Assembly: GCF_000219625.1 (NCBI RefSeq)
Contig: NC_018218.1
Coordinates: 620,001 to 684,000, forward strand
Origin: Zymoseptoria tritici IPO323
Taxonomy: Eukaryota; Ascomycota; Dothideomycetes; Mycosphaerellales; Mycosphaerellaceae
Direction of reading: 5' to 3'
Length of the DNA stretch: 64,000 bases
The notes under the pieces were generated by a model. It searched no databases, was not told the DNA's origin, and saw only the letters and a list, made by a program, of their open reading frames with translations. The position numbers and the translations under genes are program-made. Of this stretch, positions 43,731 through 54,624 are shown piece after piece; the first letter of the stretch is position 1, and each line of letters opens with the position of its first letter.

Positions 43731-46236
43731 ATGTCTTCTCTAGGCGTATTCAAGTGCACCCAGTGCGACAAGGTCTACAAGACTCGGACCTCTCTGACTC
43801 GCCACGCCCACAACCACTCCCGCGGACCGCCTCAACATCAGTGCGATACTTGTGGCGTCCTATTCGCCCGGCGCGACATTCTGAACCGCCATGTGAGCAA
43901 CGGCCATTGCGCGAATTCAAATGCTGCCAGACATCGGTGCCATACCGCGTGCGAGGCGTGTCGCGGAGCCAGGATCAAATGCGACGGCCAGGTTCCATGT
44001 CGCGCGTGTTTCGAGGGTCGCCGAGAATGTAAATATCCTACCACTACGGGCAGGATCAGCCATGCGAGCCGGGCACCTAGGAGCGTGAAAGCGGAAGGGA
44101 GTGGAGAAGTGGATGAGAAGTCAGTGGGCTCGCCCTACGCCGATGCTTCCGATGAAGGCATGCATGGATCTGAGGACCGAGAATCACCTGAAGAGAGTGT
44201 CCATGGACCACGTGCGAACGAGCGGACCCATAGCCAGGCCCTGATGACCCCGACTTCACTTTCTCCCGCGATCGGATCTGTAGCGCCATATAAGGAAATG
44301 CTGACTGCAGGCGCTGCCGACAGTCATAATTTGAGGCTGGCCGGAGATGTACATGAGGAGAAGGCCTGGCCATGGCTGCATGAGAATTTGTTTTTATTGA
44401 ACGGCGGGAAATCACAAAGCCGGAAACCATCACTACATCACCAGAACGCACGACCAACATCGACAGCACAGGATGCCAAAGGCTCGAGCATCTCATCTCC
44501 AACCAGCAATAATACGCACTCTCCTCTCTCGAACACCATCGAAAATCTCGTTGCGTATGCGGCGAACACGGCCTTCTCGCCCGATGACCGCGGAATCAGA
44601 CGGCGGTATTGGGAATCCGTTTCACTACAACTGGCCGACATATTCCAAGACGCCAGTAAAAAATCTGTTGTTGATCCACATCGCACTTTGTACCAGCTCG
44701 CCGAATCCTTCCTCACCAACTTCAATTCTGGATGGCCCATATTGAACCACGAACAGCTGGATCCGGATACACATCATCCTGTGCTATTCCTGGTAGTTGG
44801 TGCGATCGGAGCGATGTTCGGCGACGCATTGCACAGACAGTATGGCACACTGATGCACGAGCGCCTAAGACGGCTTCTCAGTGCAAGTCTGTATGATCTG
44901 GAGGGCCCAGATGAGGATCTGGTCTGGCTGGCGCAGGCCCGCCTGCTCACCCAGACCGCGGCGCTATACTTCGGCCAACACCAAGGCTTCTCCTACGCAC
45001 AGGTTAGTCTCTCAGAGCTTGAGAATTACCTTCTAAGCAATACTAACAATCTCTCAGCATATTGCTGCCATTACAGTCGCACAACTCCGCCGCATGGGAT
45101 TCTTCCGCGAGCCGAGTCCTGACGGTCTTCTGATGGCGAAGCTGGCCAAAATGTCCAACGAAGCAGAGCTGGCACATTACAAGCAAGCTGAGACCCGCAG
45201 AAGAATAGCTTTTGGCATCCTGCGCACGGACGTCTACACCAGCGTCCTGCTCAGCACACGCCCACTCTTATCAGCCGACGAGATGAAATTGACCTTCCCT
45301 AGATCCGACTCATTGTGGATGAATCTGGAAGGACTGTCGCCAGAAGCCCAGCTCCAGGCTCACCAGATCGAAAACGCAAGATGCCTACAAATGCCCTTCT
45401 CAGACCTCATACGCATCTTTCTCGACAAGGCCGAGCCAAACCCAGAGCTAGGAGCTCTCGGTTACGAACTCACCATGTTCGGTCTCCAAGATGCCGTCTG
45501 GAAATTCACACAAGATCCCGAGCTCTTCCCACGCTTGACCGGTCACTGTCTAGAAGAAATCGACATCGCAGTATCCGAACACCGCGAAAGCGTACCTCGT
45601 CCCAACGGCGAGCGAATCATCCCCGCGCTCGCCGTCGGCCAGATCCGGCGACGCATGGACGAACTTTACGCCGAGCGTGCACGTCTGCTGCACGCTCTCG
45701 ACTCTTGGTCGCACGCCGTGAACATTGCCATCAACAACGGCACCTTCATGTACCATCGTGGTACCCTCCTTTCCTGTCTCATGCTCTACCACCTCTCCCG
45801 CCTTCGACTCACTGCTCCTCTCGAATGGCTACACCACATCTCCTACCGTGCCGCTGAGCCGCAAACAGTCGACTGGCATACCCACCGCAAAGTCGAAGGC
45901 TGGTTACGAAGTGCGTTCGCTCCGCAAGCGGCTCAGCAGGCCTGGGACGTGAAGTGGTTAATCGAAAGCGAACTTCAACGGCCGAAAGGCGACCGAGCTC
46001 ATTTCAATTTCCTGGCATTTTGTAGTCTGCACCACGCGGCTGTGGTATTATGGACAGTCGCTGGGTCGGGAGAGATGAGACCGTCGACGATTCCGAAGGC
46101 AGAGATTGAGACGTTTTTGACGAATTGTCCGAGTTTATTTAGTCAGTTGAGTTCGTTGGGTGGGAACTCGTTTGAGGTTGCGGCGTATCGGTTGGCGGGA
46201 CATCGGTTTCCCACGGTTGCGGAGGTTGGGAATTGA
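43731..46236 (+). CDS. Chimeric C2H2 + Zn2Cys6 transcription factor, 2 exons
   Basis: Exons 43731-45002 and 45058-46236, joined by a 55-nt intron (GTTAGT...CTCTCAG, phase 0), encode 816 aa. Two C2H2 fingers come first: C9-C12-H25-H29 and C38-C41-H54-H59. A Zn2Cys6 cluster follows at once: C74-x2-C77-x6-C84-x5-C90-x2-C93-x6-C100. The remainder matches the fungal-specific TF domain (VLFLVVGAIGAMFGDALHRQ, ETRRRIAFGILRTDVYTSVLLSTRP). Such two-type DNA-binding proteins are a known minor class in Pezizomycotina and presumably bind composite sites in the nucleus (inference). The frame upstream of the ATG is open but starts only with TTG. Acidic Ser/Pro-rich linker at 110-200. Confidence 0.9.
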
Positions 46237-46908
46237 ATGAATGTACACACAGCTTGAATAGATTTGAAGAGCAATCTGCTTCTTATGACTACGAGATGAT
46301 CTTTGTTCAATCGTCCAGCAACCGCAACATTTCGTTCTCCGTCGCCAGCATGAACCCCCGATGGTCGATCGTTGACAGCAGCACCGCACAGCGGTTTTTT
46401 TCACATAGCAGCGTGTTCCCCTAAGCAAAGAAACGCCAGGTCTCCAAGCAGTCTTCCTCCTTCCTCGGCCTGTACACCTGAGGTTCGATGGCGAATATGA
46501 GCAGGGTAGACTCCGACCTGCTAATAGAAGCATAACTCTTCGGACTACAGAAGACTCCCATCCTTGATCGCACTCCTCCCTCCAAGCGTAGGAACTTGAC
46601 AGTCTCTCAAGGAATCGAGTAGCACGGAAGCGCCTCGCTCTGTCCAGATCGAATATTAGCACAGTAATCAACGAATGTCAACTTATGGACCGGAACCCGG
46701 GCCAAGCTGTTTTCGAGCAGCTTATCTTCGAGCCATCGTTCTTGACTTTGGCTGCGGCGTTCCATAAGACGCAGTCCCTCTGCGTTTCTCTCCCCGTCGC
46801 TCGCACCGGGCATCTGAGGCCGATCGATATTATCGGACCGCGTGATTACGACTGTGTTTCGATCTGCTCCCATAAGAAAACCCGCCTGGCGAATGGCCGG
46901 ACGCACGT
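46237..46908. other. Intergenic, 3' flank of the chimeric zinc-finger gene
   Basis: Frames on the minus strand (46607-46912) partly read like protein but start without ATG and overlap the next doubtful locus; they might be its last exon. Nothing else recognised. Confidence 0.35.
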
Positions 46909-47620
46909 TCACAACACCGCATCCTTCACCTCCGCAGCTCTCTCATCAGCCTCTGCTCTACCCAGACCATACCCCACGTACTCGTCTGCCGTACCGAGAT
47001 GCACGATCAGATGGACATCGCGAATCCGCCACAACAATCCCAACCGCTTCACGACCGCGATCCACTCTCTCAGAGCATACCAATCGTGCGCGAGGAAGAC
47101 ACTTCGCCTACCGAAGTACCACTTCACCATCGCATCCTTCTGCTCCGCGGTACACCCTAGATTCACAATCTCCACCGGAATCTCCGTCTCTTTTCAGCAT
47201 CCGAAGACACTGTGCAACGGCCATGGCTTTCCGATCATGAAGAAGTCGCCCTCCTGCCCAGCATCGACTCCCATCGTTAGCTTCATTTCGTTCGGGAGAG
47301 AGTCGATCATTTCGCGCATCGAACGTCCAGGGCCAATACCGAAGGGGTTCCGATTGCTGCGGTGGAGGAGAGCTAAGGGCACGGTTGGACTGGAGAATTT
47401 CGGAATCAAAGCCTTCGATGCTGGCCAGAAGGGCGGTCGCAAATGGCAATTCCAGTGTCAAAGTGTCATCGTCGCCAATATAAGACTCGAGCAACTCGTC
47501 GATCCGCAGCATAATCTGACCGACAATAGACGCGTTGCTATCTGGCTTGGCGTCGGCAAAGGACTCGTGCATGTCGCCGTCCAGTGGGCCTGAGGTTGGC
47601 TGGCAAACAGCAACTGGCAT
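46909..47620 (-). pseudogene. Doubtful protein-coding locus with in-frame TGA or hidden intron
   Basis: Two coding-like minus-strand frames overlap. One starts at ATG 47620 (MPVAVCQPTSGP; QIMLRIDELLESYIGDDD). The other runs from about 47451 to 46909 and contains PGRSMREMIDSLPNEMKL, then TGA at 47194-47196, then EIVNLGCTAEQKDAMVKWYF and HDWYALREWIAVVKRLGLL. The second half resembles the C-terminal part of uncharacterised Dothideomycete 2EXR/F-box-like proteins (impression only). A 54-nt intron (GTGTCT...ATCTAG) would remove the TGA in frame. So it could be an intact spliced gene or a decayed copy. Function unknown. Confidence 0.35.
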
Positions 47621-48102
47621 AGCCGGAGATTGCTCTGTCGAGACCAATCAATGGATGCACCTCAGTCGACAGGCGTCAGCTTCTTTACACTGAGTGCGAA
47701 CATCTTGCCCGCCTCGCCGGCACGACGTTTCGCTCTTCCTGACATGATCCCTTCTTTTCCGCCCACGCCTCCCATCCCGTTCTCCTTCACATCCTCTGCG
47801 TCATCTTCTACTCGTCGAGGCGTTGCAGTCATTCTGCCGACAGGACGTTTCGCAGGAGTCGTGAACAGCATCGAGAATGTTTTCTTCGGTGTCGGTGTCG
47901 GACGGGGAAGCCGGTCAAACAGGGCCAGCACAGATACCCACCACCCTCGCGGAACGAAGAGCCTCAAAGGACAGAGATCTCACAACCATTCTTCTCCTTG
48001 ACAGCACAGATTCTTGAGACCAGATCATCGAGATCAGCAGCAGAGACACACTCCACTCGCGCTGAGAGCGGCGGAGAGCTTCGTTCGATTCATACGTAAA
48101 AT
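47621..48102. other. Intergenic, weak coding-like frame
   Basis: A minus-strand frame (47662-47967) reads PTPKKTFSMLFTTPAKRPVG, which is protein-like, but it has only a TTG start. No acceptor could be assigned with confidence. Might be an exon of a gene I could not assemble. Confidence 0.3.
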
Positions 48103-48353
48103 TTACGAATCTGCAACCACAAAAGTCAGCAATCGTTCACCCACCATTAACAACCTCCACAGGATGTGTACATACCTTTCTCCTTCTTCTCCTCCTTCTT
48201 CTCCTCCTTCTTCTCCTCCTTCTTCTCCTCCTTCTTCGCCTCCTTCTTCGCCTCCTTCACCTCCTCCTCTCCACCACCGCCACCACTCACCCCCCCTCCC
48301 TCCTCCCCATCCTCCCTCGCCACCAGGAACCAGCACCACTCCATCCAATCCAT
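48103..48353 (-). CDS. Small low-complexity EEKK-repeat protein, 2 exons (tentative)
   Basis: ATG at 48353; exon 1 to 48176, intron 48175-48111 (65 nt, GTATGT, CTGAC branch site, TTGCAG), then AT-TCG-TAA, giving 61 aa. It starts MDWMEWCWFLVARED, passes a Gly-rich spacer and ends in repeated EEKK encoded by the 12-bp microsatellite. A 129-nt 5'-UTR intron (48511-48383, GTAAGT...AACTAG) supports transcription. Another frame through the same DNA gives EEGG repeats, so the frame choice rests on the ATG and splice sites. No family recognised; a charged low-complexity protein. Could also be a non-coding transcript. Confidence 0.32.
48181..48260. repeat. 12-bp (TCCTTCTTCTCC)n microsatellite
   Basis: Six 12-bp units, the last two with a G variant, then a partial unit. 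On the minus strand each unit reads Glu-Glu-Lys-Lys or Gly-Gly-Glu-Glu depending on frame. Confidence 0.9.
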
Positions 48354-48826
48354 CGTCGCGCGCGTGGAGGTCGTTGGTATGTCTAGTTATCGATGCGTTA
48401 GCTTAGTCGGTTGACTGGAGGACGGAGAGCGACGAAGAGGAGCGATTGGAAGCAGAAGGTCAAGGAGGAGTTGGGAGGGAAGTGAACCAACGGTGGAGAC
48501 AACTTACTTACGTTGATGATGATGATGAAAACTTTTCTAGTAAGGTGAGAAAGCGCTTTTTAATGTGAAGCTTTGTTGCGCGTTGTGGTGCGGGCGATGC
48601 TGTTGTACGTGTGGTGGTCGTCGTTCGAATTTGAAGAATCGGAAAGTTGTAAGCAAACGGCGTTTGCACGGGGAGATTTCGACGATCCGATCTCCTGTTT
48701 CGATATGGAATACGATGGTACGACAGGGAGATGAGCAGCACAGTCGCTTCTTGATGCGTGGAGAACGATGAAGAGAACGATGAAATCGAAGATACTCACT
48801 ACGTTGGAACGATCGATCGTTTCCCT
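48354..48826. promoter_or_regulatory. Leader region of the EEKK gene and 3' flank of the hydrolase-phosphatase gene
   Basis: Contains the candidate 5'-UTR intron 48383-48511 and a short ATC/GAT run near 48515-48530. No other gene seen. Confidence 0.35.
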
Positions 48827-50700
48827 CTATCCCTCATACCGCACGTACAACTCATCCACAAAGAAGTCATGCTTGATGCCCGGCGGTTTGGCCTTTGCGA
48901 ACGCCTCCACTGCATCCTTCACGTTGTACTCCAGCCGCTCGACGAGATAACACACGACCAGATATCCCGTGCGGTTGTAGCCATAATGGCAATGAACTCC
49001 GATCGTTGGCTTCGACTTCTCCCCTATGCTTTCACCATCTCTCGCCTTCACCACCTCTTCCAACTCTTCTCGCAGTCGATCGATCGTTCCAATAAATCCC
49101 TCGACATCGTCCGCGCTCGGCGGCAGCTTGCTCACAGTCGGGAACTTGACGTACTTGACGCATCTGCTTTCTAGACCTTGTGGATCATACACCGGCGTGC
49201 CATGAGAAATATCAACGACCGCCCACACGCCGTCATCTTTATTCTTCCAACCAAAACGTTCGACGAAGCCTTCAGGACAATGCTCGTCGTCGAGTTCCCT
49301 CATTGTCTTCATCGATCGGAAGATGTCTGCGATGGGAGGCGAGCAGGGGAGGACTTTTCGCCACTTTTCGAAGTTTTTGACGTCCCATTTGCCGGTTGTG
49401 GTAAGGAGTTGAAGCTGGAGACCTGGGTTGAGGGACTTCGAGACATGATGGGAGAGGAACGATTCGATGGTGCCGGCGAGGAGGCGGAGGGATGGCGGAG
49501 TGTAGGGTAGGGCGTGTGAGGCGGGTGAAGCGAACGTGCGGACTTGGAGGTGGGCAGGTGGCGAGACGGTCGGTGGTGTGTTGAGGTCAGAGGTGTCATT
49601 CGCTGAGTCTTTGCGGGTGAGCCAGGTAGTAATTTGGGCGACTTCGGAGGGAGGAGTGACTGTATCGTCTTTGGCGGTCAGGAGTAAGAGGGGAACACGA
49701 ATACCGGACCAGGTTCGTCTGCTGAGGAGGCTTTCCTCGTTCTTTGATGCGGTACACTGCTCTTGAAGAAGCATTGCAGTAGTCATAGCGCGATATGTTG
49801 TTGAGCGGGATTGCTGGTTGAAGCGGAGTTGGAACTTGCGCGTCTCTGCGTCGGCTTGTTTGCCTGCCATGCGAGCGACCGACTTACTGTGAATGCCGCC
49901 ACGGCGATCGAGAAACCTCATGAACTCAAAGACTGGCAGAGGCAGCTTGCTCAAAAAAATGACCCCTTTCTGTTCGTGCTCGGAAAGAGGAGAAGATCGT
50001 GGACACATTGCGATCATGCCGGATATGTGGTCTGTGCAGAGATGTGCCAATGGCGAGCTCCAAGACGCAAGAAGAGCAGAGATCGAGCAGCCCATGCTGT
50101 GGCCAATCAATACAACCTTTTGGTTGTTGCCTTTGTCGCGGAAGCGCTCAATCGCCGTGTAGAGCAGTTCTGCCAGTGCGGTGGTCGTGTAGGCCTCCAC
50201 CGTCCTCGGCTTGAAGTCTGAAAGTCCACAGCCAGGCAAGTCGATGGCAAGGCATGGCGCGATGTTGACGAGGGAATTGAGTAGTAGTGCGAATTGCGCA
50301 GCAGATCCACCCAGACCGTGTGCGAAGACCAGGAGAGGGATGTCTTTTGGTAGCTTGTCTGCGTTTGGATGAGGATGGAAGAATGTTCGGATCTTTGGGT
50401 AGACATGGCCGGAGGGTGTTTCGTAGCTTTCGAACGTTGTGCCCTTTCTAAGGACGCCGGGATCGGTTGAGGAGGCTGGCGAAGATATCAGTAGATGTAC
50501 AGTGCAAGATGCAGGTGCTACCTACCGCTGTTTCTTCGCAGTCGCCGCGAGAAGTGAAGGTTGTTCGTCCACCACGCTATTGTCATAACGCCGATCATGC
50601 TGGAGACGATACTGGCGAAGGTCCATCTGAATGTCAATGAAGAGTTGCTGAACGAAGCAACCCAGCTAGACGGCAGCTTGCCAAGTACTGCGCTGGCCAT
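48827..50700 (-). CDS. Alpha/beta-hydrolase fused to dual-specificity phosphatase, 2 exons
   Basis: Exons 50700-50526 and 50475-48827, joined by a 50-nt intron (GTAGGT...CGCCAG, phase 1), encode 607 aa. The N-terminus has a membrane-like segment (FASIVSSMIGVMTIAWW). An alpha/beta-hydrolase domain follows: oxyanion region LVFAHGLGGSAAQF, nucleophile elbow GHSMG with Ser near 185, and LLLLTAKDDTVTPP carrying the likely acid. The C-terminal third is a dual-specificity phosphatase domain with the P-loop HCHYGYNRTG (Cys554, Arg560: CX5R). It is preceded by FPTVSKLPPSADDVEGFI, where the general-acid Asp is expected. Both domains look catalytically intact. Without the first exon the frame has only a TTG start. 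The combination occurs in other fungi (memory), with no known pathway; a lipid or mRNA-cap-like substrate is speculative. Confidence 0.88.
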
Positions 50701-51464
50701 TCTGAGCGATCTGATCACGGTCCAGAGTTGCTCGCGAACACAAAGCAACGATCAAGATCGGCGAAGTACGATCGGAACGTCACCTTGTTGTGACACAAGT
50801 GCGCGGAATGCTCATCCGTTTTGATACATCGTTGGCCTTAGTATGATGGAATCGTGCTTTGAAAGACAACTGCATGCGATCGAAGGAGTTTCGCTTGGGC
50901 AGGTCAAGGAGATGGACGAGCTCGAGAGTGCAACTTGAATTGATATGTGACTCAATTGTTGGAAAGGAGTCTCGGATCGTCCGGCTTTTCTAGCAATCCC
51001 AGAACCAGCGAGTCTAAAGATGCAGGATGCTTTATGTGTGGTCTTTTGCGATATCGATGGTTTAGCCAAGTTCCAAGTTATCGTTGAGAAGTCGCGAAGC
51101 GAGTTGCGGAATGTTGCGAGCTCGACCCGTAAGTAACGACCGGACTCTCTGCACCTTCACGCTTCGAAAGCAACGGGACACTCGATATCGCCATGCAATT
51201 GACAGACCGAGAACAAATTCGAGGCGGTGCAATATATATAGCATTCTACGTTTTTATACACCGCCAAAGTCACCCGCGATCCGCAATGATCACGTGCAGT
51301 CGTCGGATTTCTCGAACTAGTGGCTTGGCTTCGGATCGCACTCCCACACCACCAAGGTCGCAAAAACTTTGACTTGAAAGAATCGCGCATAGGATCAATC
51401 ACTCTCCTTCACCACCCACGACCTCACCTCTCCACCGACACATACCGCCAATACCACCGTCAAC
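50701..51464. promoter_or_regulatory. Divergent promoter: hydrolase-phosphatase / RPS19
   Basis: A TATATATA run at about 51232-51240 lies 225 bp before the RPS19 ATG. The RPS19 leader (51400-51464) is CACC-rich, as usual for highly expressed fungal genes. Confidence 0.45.
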
Positions 51465-52129
51465 ATGGGAGGAGTTTCCGTCAGAGATGTCCCTTCGGAC
51501 AAGTTCATCGCCGCCTACGCCGCCTTCTTGAAGCGTCAGGGAAAGCTCCCAATTCCAGGTCCGTGAACACCAGAAAGAAGGAGGAAAACACACACAAGCA
51601 AGATATCGCACACCACGATATGGATACAATTCTTTGAAAGAGAAACCTGAATCCCGTGTGGAACGGGGGGCAAAATGTGTCAGCGCTCAAGTACTGACAT
51701 GTGAGTCTACAGGTTGGTCCGACACTGTCAAGTTGTCCCACGCCAAGGAGCTCCCACCACAGAGCCAGGACTGGTGAGAATATGTCCATTCGCTCCTGCC
51801 GTGATCGCAATTCCTAACACTTGATTTCCAGGTTCTACATCCGCGCAGCCTCCGTTGCCCGCCACGTCTACGTCCGCAAGACCGTCGGTGTCGGCCGTCT
51901 CCGCAAGGCCCACGGTGGCACCAAGAACCGCGGTTCGCGTCCATCTCACCACGTCGATGCCTCCGGTGCCGTCGACCGCAAGATCTTCCAGGCCCTCGAG
52001 AAGATCGGTGTCCTCGAGACCGATGAGGAGAAGGGTGGCCGCCGCATCACTCAGTCCGGCCAGCGTGATTTGGACCGTATCGCCCAGACCACTCTTGAGG
52101 CTGAGGAGGAGGATGAGGACGACGAGTAA
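51465..52129 (+). CDS. RPS19: 40S ribosomal protein eS19, 3 exons
   Basis: Exons 51465-51558, 51713-51773 and 51832-52129 encode 150 aa. Introns are 154 nt (donor GTCCGT, acceptor CTACAG) and 58 nt (GTGAGA...TTCCAG). The protein starts MGGVSVRDVPSDKFIAAYAA and has LKRQGKLPIP-GWSDTVKLSHAKELPPQ. It then has DW-FYIRAASVARHVYVRK, the family signature region, ending in RITQSGQRDLDRIA and an acidic tail of Glu/Asp. The first donor (GTCCGT) is unusual, but the protein frame on both sides fits the family exactly. Cytosolic small-subunit protein; the acidic C-terminal extension is common in filamentous fungi. Confidence 0.96.
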
Positions 52130-52576
52130 ATGCGAAGTTCGAAAGGATAAGCGTTTGATCAAAAATGGCTGGCACATCTGATGTGTTGCTGGTCGGGTTG
52201 ACAAGACTGGGGAGGAAGTTCGAGGTGTAGCATCGAGTTGGGCGTTCGGGCATGACAGGTCGTCGTTTTCCGGAAACAGGAAAAGTGCGCCGCCGTCGGG
52301 CTGGAGTCGACTCGTCATTTTGAATGAACTCAGTTGATACCCATTTTACGAGTTTATGTGCAGTCCTGCCTTCCACTCCAATTTTCACCAAGCTTGACTA
52401 CGACCTGATGTGCTAGTCCTGCCTGCGTGTGAAGTGCGTCCGCGACTCGGCGAACACACCGAGCTCCCACAGACAACGGAGGGGAACTCGTCACGACAGT
52501 AATCCTTGACAGAACTTGCCGACATACTCCACGCTCCAGCATTACACCGAGCCCATCCCCTCCCATACAAATCACC
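52130..52576. other. Intergenic between convergent genes
   Basis: 3' flanks of RPS19 (+) and the MDR gene (-). No gene or repeat recognised. Confidence 0.4.
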
Positions 52577-53847
52577 CTACCTCTCCATCCCTTCCGTCTG
52601 CCCAATCTCAAAACAATACTTCACAGCCCTCGCCTTCCCTTCCTTCAACCTCCTCAATCCCTCCTCCACACCCCCCAACCCACCCTCCACAACCTCATGC
52701 GGCTGCGGCTTGAACCACCCCTCCTCCAACCCCTTCCCAATATACCTCATCGCCACACTCCCAAAATCCCTCAAATCGTCCGGGAAACCATGAACACTCC
52801 CCACCGTCGTGACGCTCTTCTCGATGCCCTCCGGAATATCGGCGTACTTCTTCCCCGGCAGGACGAGGGTGATTTTGCCGGTGGAGGGGTTGAGGACCTG
52901 GCAGATGGCTTGGTAGGAACCTTTTTCCGAGACGGCGTCGAAGGCGTATTCAATCGTGGTCCCTCGAGCGGCATCTTTGAAGCCTTGTACGATTGCGTCG
53001 GGACCAGAGCGATAGTCGATTATCGTATCCCCCTTTGAGCGATCGATGAGGGACTCCACGTGTGCGGCGGACGCGCCAGCGACGCAGATGAGAGGGTGGA
53101 TATTCGCTCGACTCGCCAGTTGGATAGCATATGCGCCTACCGCGGATGCCGCACCGTATATGATCAGAGGGATCGGTTTCGTAGCGGGTAGCCAGGGTGG
53201 AGGTAAGCGCAAGCGCGCGAACAGACCTACAGCCGCGGTGAGGGCTGCGAGAGGAATGGCGGCTCCGGCTTGGAAGGAGATGTTGGAGGGCAGGTGGATC
53301 GTTGTGTGGGCCCAGCTGAGGGCGTATTCGGCGTAGCTACCTCCTGGCCTGGAAGCAAAGTATCAGAGTCAGCGCGTGGTCCTGAACGGAGTGATGGACG
53401 AGACGTCGAGGCACAGCTCTGCGTCGATCGTTTTAGGTTTTGCGTACTTCATCATTTCATGGAAAGCGATGACACGGTCGCCGGGTTTGAATTCGGAGAC
53501 ATTTGATCCGACTTCGTGCACAATGCCGGAGATGTCGTCGCCTTGGTTTACCGCTTTGGAGACATCCGGTGCAGCTTCGGCTCGTTTCCTGTGGCTTGTT
53601 AGTCAATGGGAGCTGGAATTGGGAGGATTGGGAGGGATTACCAGTCTTTGGGATTACTACCGCTGTAGATGACTTTTGTGACGACCTGATATGGACCTGG
53701 AGTGGGAACAGGAACGTCGCGAATGGTGACTTTGGGACCTGCGGATACGATTGCTTCTTTCATGGTGGTTTTGGAGGAGGAATTTCTTGTTTGGTTTGAG
53801 AGGGCGGAGAGGCGTCGTGAGGCGGACATTTTGATGGTATTGAGCAT
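52577..53847 (-). CDS. Quinone-oxidoreductase-like MDR enzyme, 3 exons
   Basis: Exons 53847-53642, 53588-53448 and 53348-52577, with introns of 53 and 99 nt, encode 372 aa. Medium-chain dehydrogenase/reductase (enoyl-reductase-like) fold. The GroES-like part has VPVPTPGPYQVVTKV, then YSGSNPKDW-KRAEA, GDDISGIVHEVG, KPGDRVIAFHEMMK and PGGSYAEYAL. The NADP-binding Rossmann motif is IYGAASAVGAYAIQLA. No zinc-ligand set is evident, as in quinone reductases and trans-enoyl reductases. There is no cluster context for a metabolite role. The start is uncertain: ATG 53847 gives a basic Ser/Arg N-terminus like a mitochondrial presequence, while a later ATG (TTMKEAIV) would give a cytosolic form. The longest open reading starts only with GTG. 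Confidence 0.92.
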
Positions 53848-54624
53848 TGCAGGAGGAGAAACCACTGGGTTGGTGAGCTATTGGAGGTATATGTGCTTGA
53901 CACGCGAATGGCGACAGCTTCGTGCTTGATGCCCCTCCAAAGTATATCCGAGTGCCGTGGAGGATCGTCATCGCTCATTCCCGTTGTCGTGGTTCGCCTG
54001 TATGGAGTCGATATTGTCTGCTGAGACTTGTGTACTCCGTCCAAGCTTAAGTCGAGATCGAGAGAGCCCAGATCATCTCACAGACTCAAGGTGCGATCAA
54101 AGGAGCTTGGACGGCCGACGTTCAATGCTTCAAATGCTTCGGGAGATGTCGGTCTCGAATCTGGAGTCGCCATGGCGAAAACAGCCGGACACACTTCTCC
54201 GAAACATCCTCGAAGCACCAGAGAGATGTGAGAAGATACCTTAGGTATGTCAACCTCCGACAATTTGCCACTATATGTTGCGATTCCAAAGAGAAAGTAT
54301 ATGCTCTTTGAAGATGCTATGCCACGAGACGAGGTCACCGTCAGAGATCTCGGGACGGGTGTTGCTATGCGGTGAGGCTTGGCTGAAACTGGCACCAAAA
54401 TGGACACGCGAAGACCAACAAACGTCGGATCTAGCGAGAGAGCTTTGTCCAGACTGCACTAACAATTCTATCGACGGCATAGTACTCAACGACCTCACTC
54501 CTCACGACATACTCTTTGCGGCGCAGGACTCTCGGCCCTGGTGGTCGATTCTGGAAATCCAACTACTCTCCCTCATCAAAACACAGCATCAACACATTGG
54601 CATCCACATTGAACCAAACAAAAC
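53848..54624. promoter_or_regulatory. Divergent promoter: MDR enzyme / kinesin-8
   Basis: Leader of the kinesin gene near 54560-54624 is CAACAC/ACAAAACA-rich. Short frames between 54028 and 54500 have no recognisable domain. Confidence 0.4.

Noticed and set aside
46909..47620. Idea that this locus is the meiotic endonuclease Spo11
   Set aside because: QIMLRIDELLESYIGD recalls the Spo11 N-terminus, but the catalytic DIYY-type Tyr motif and Toprim residues are absent from all frames.
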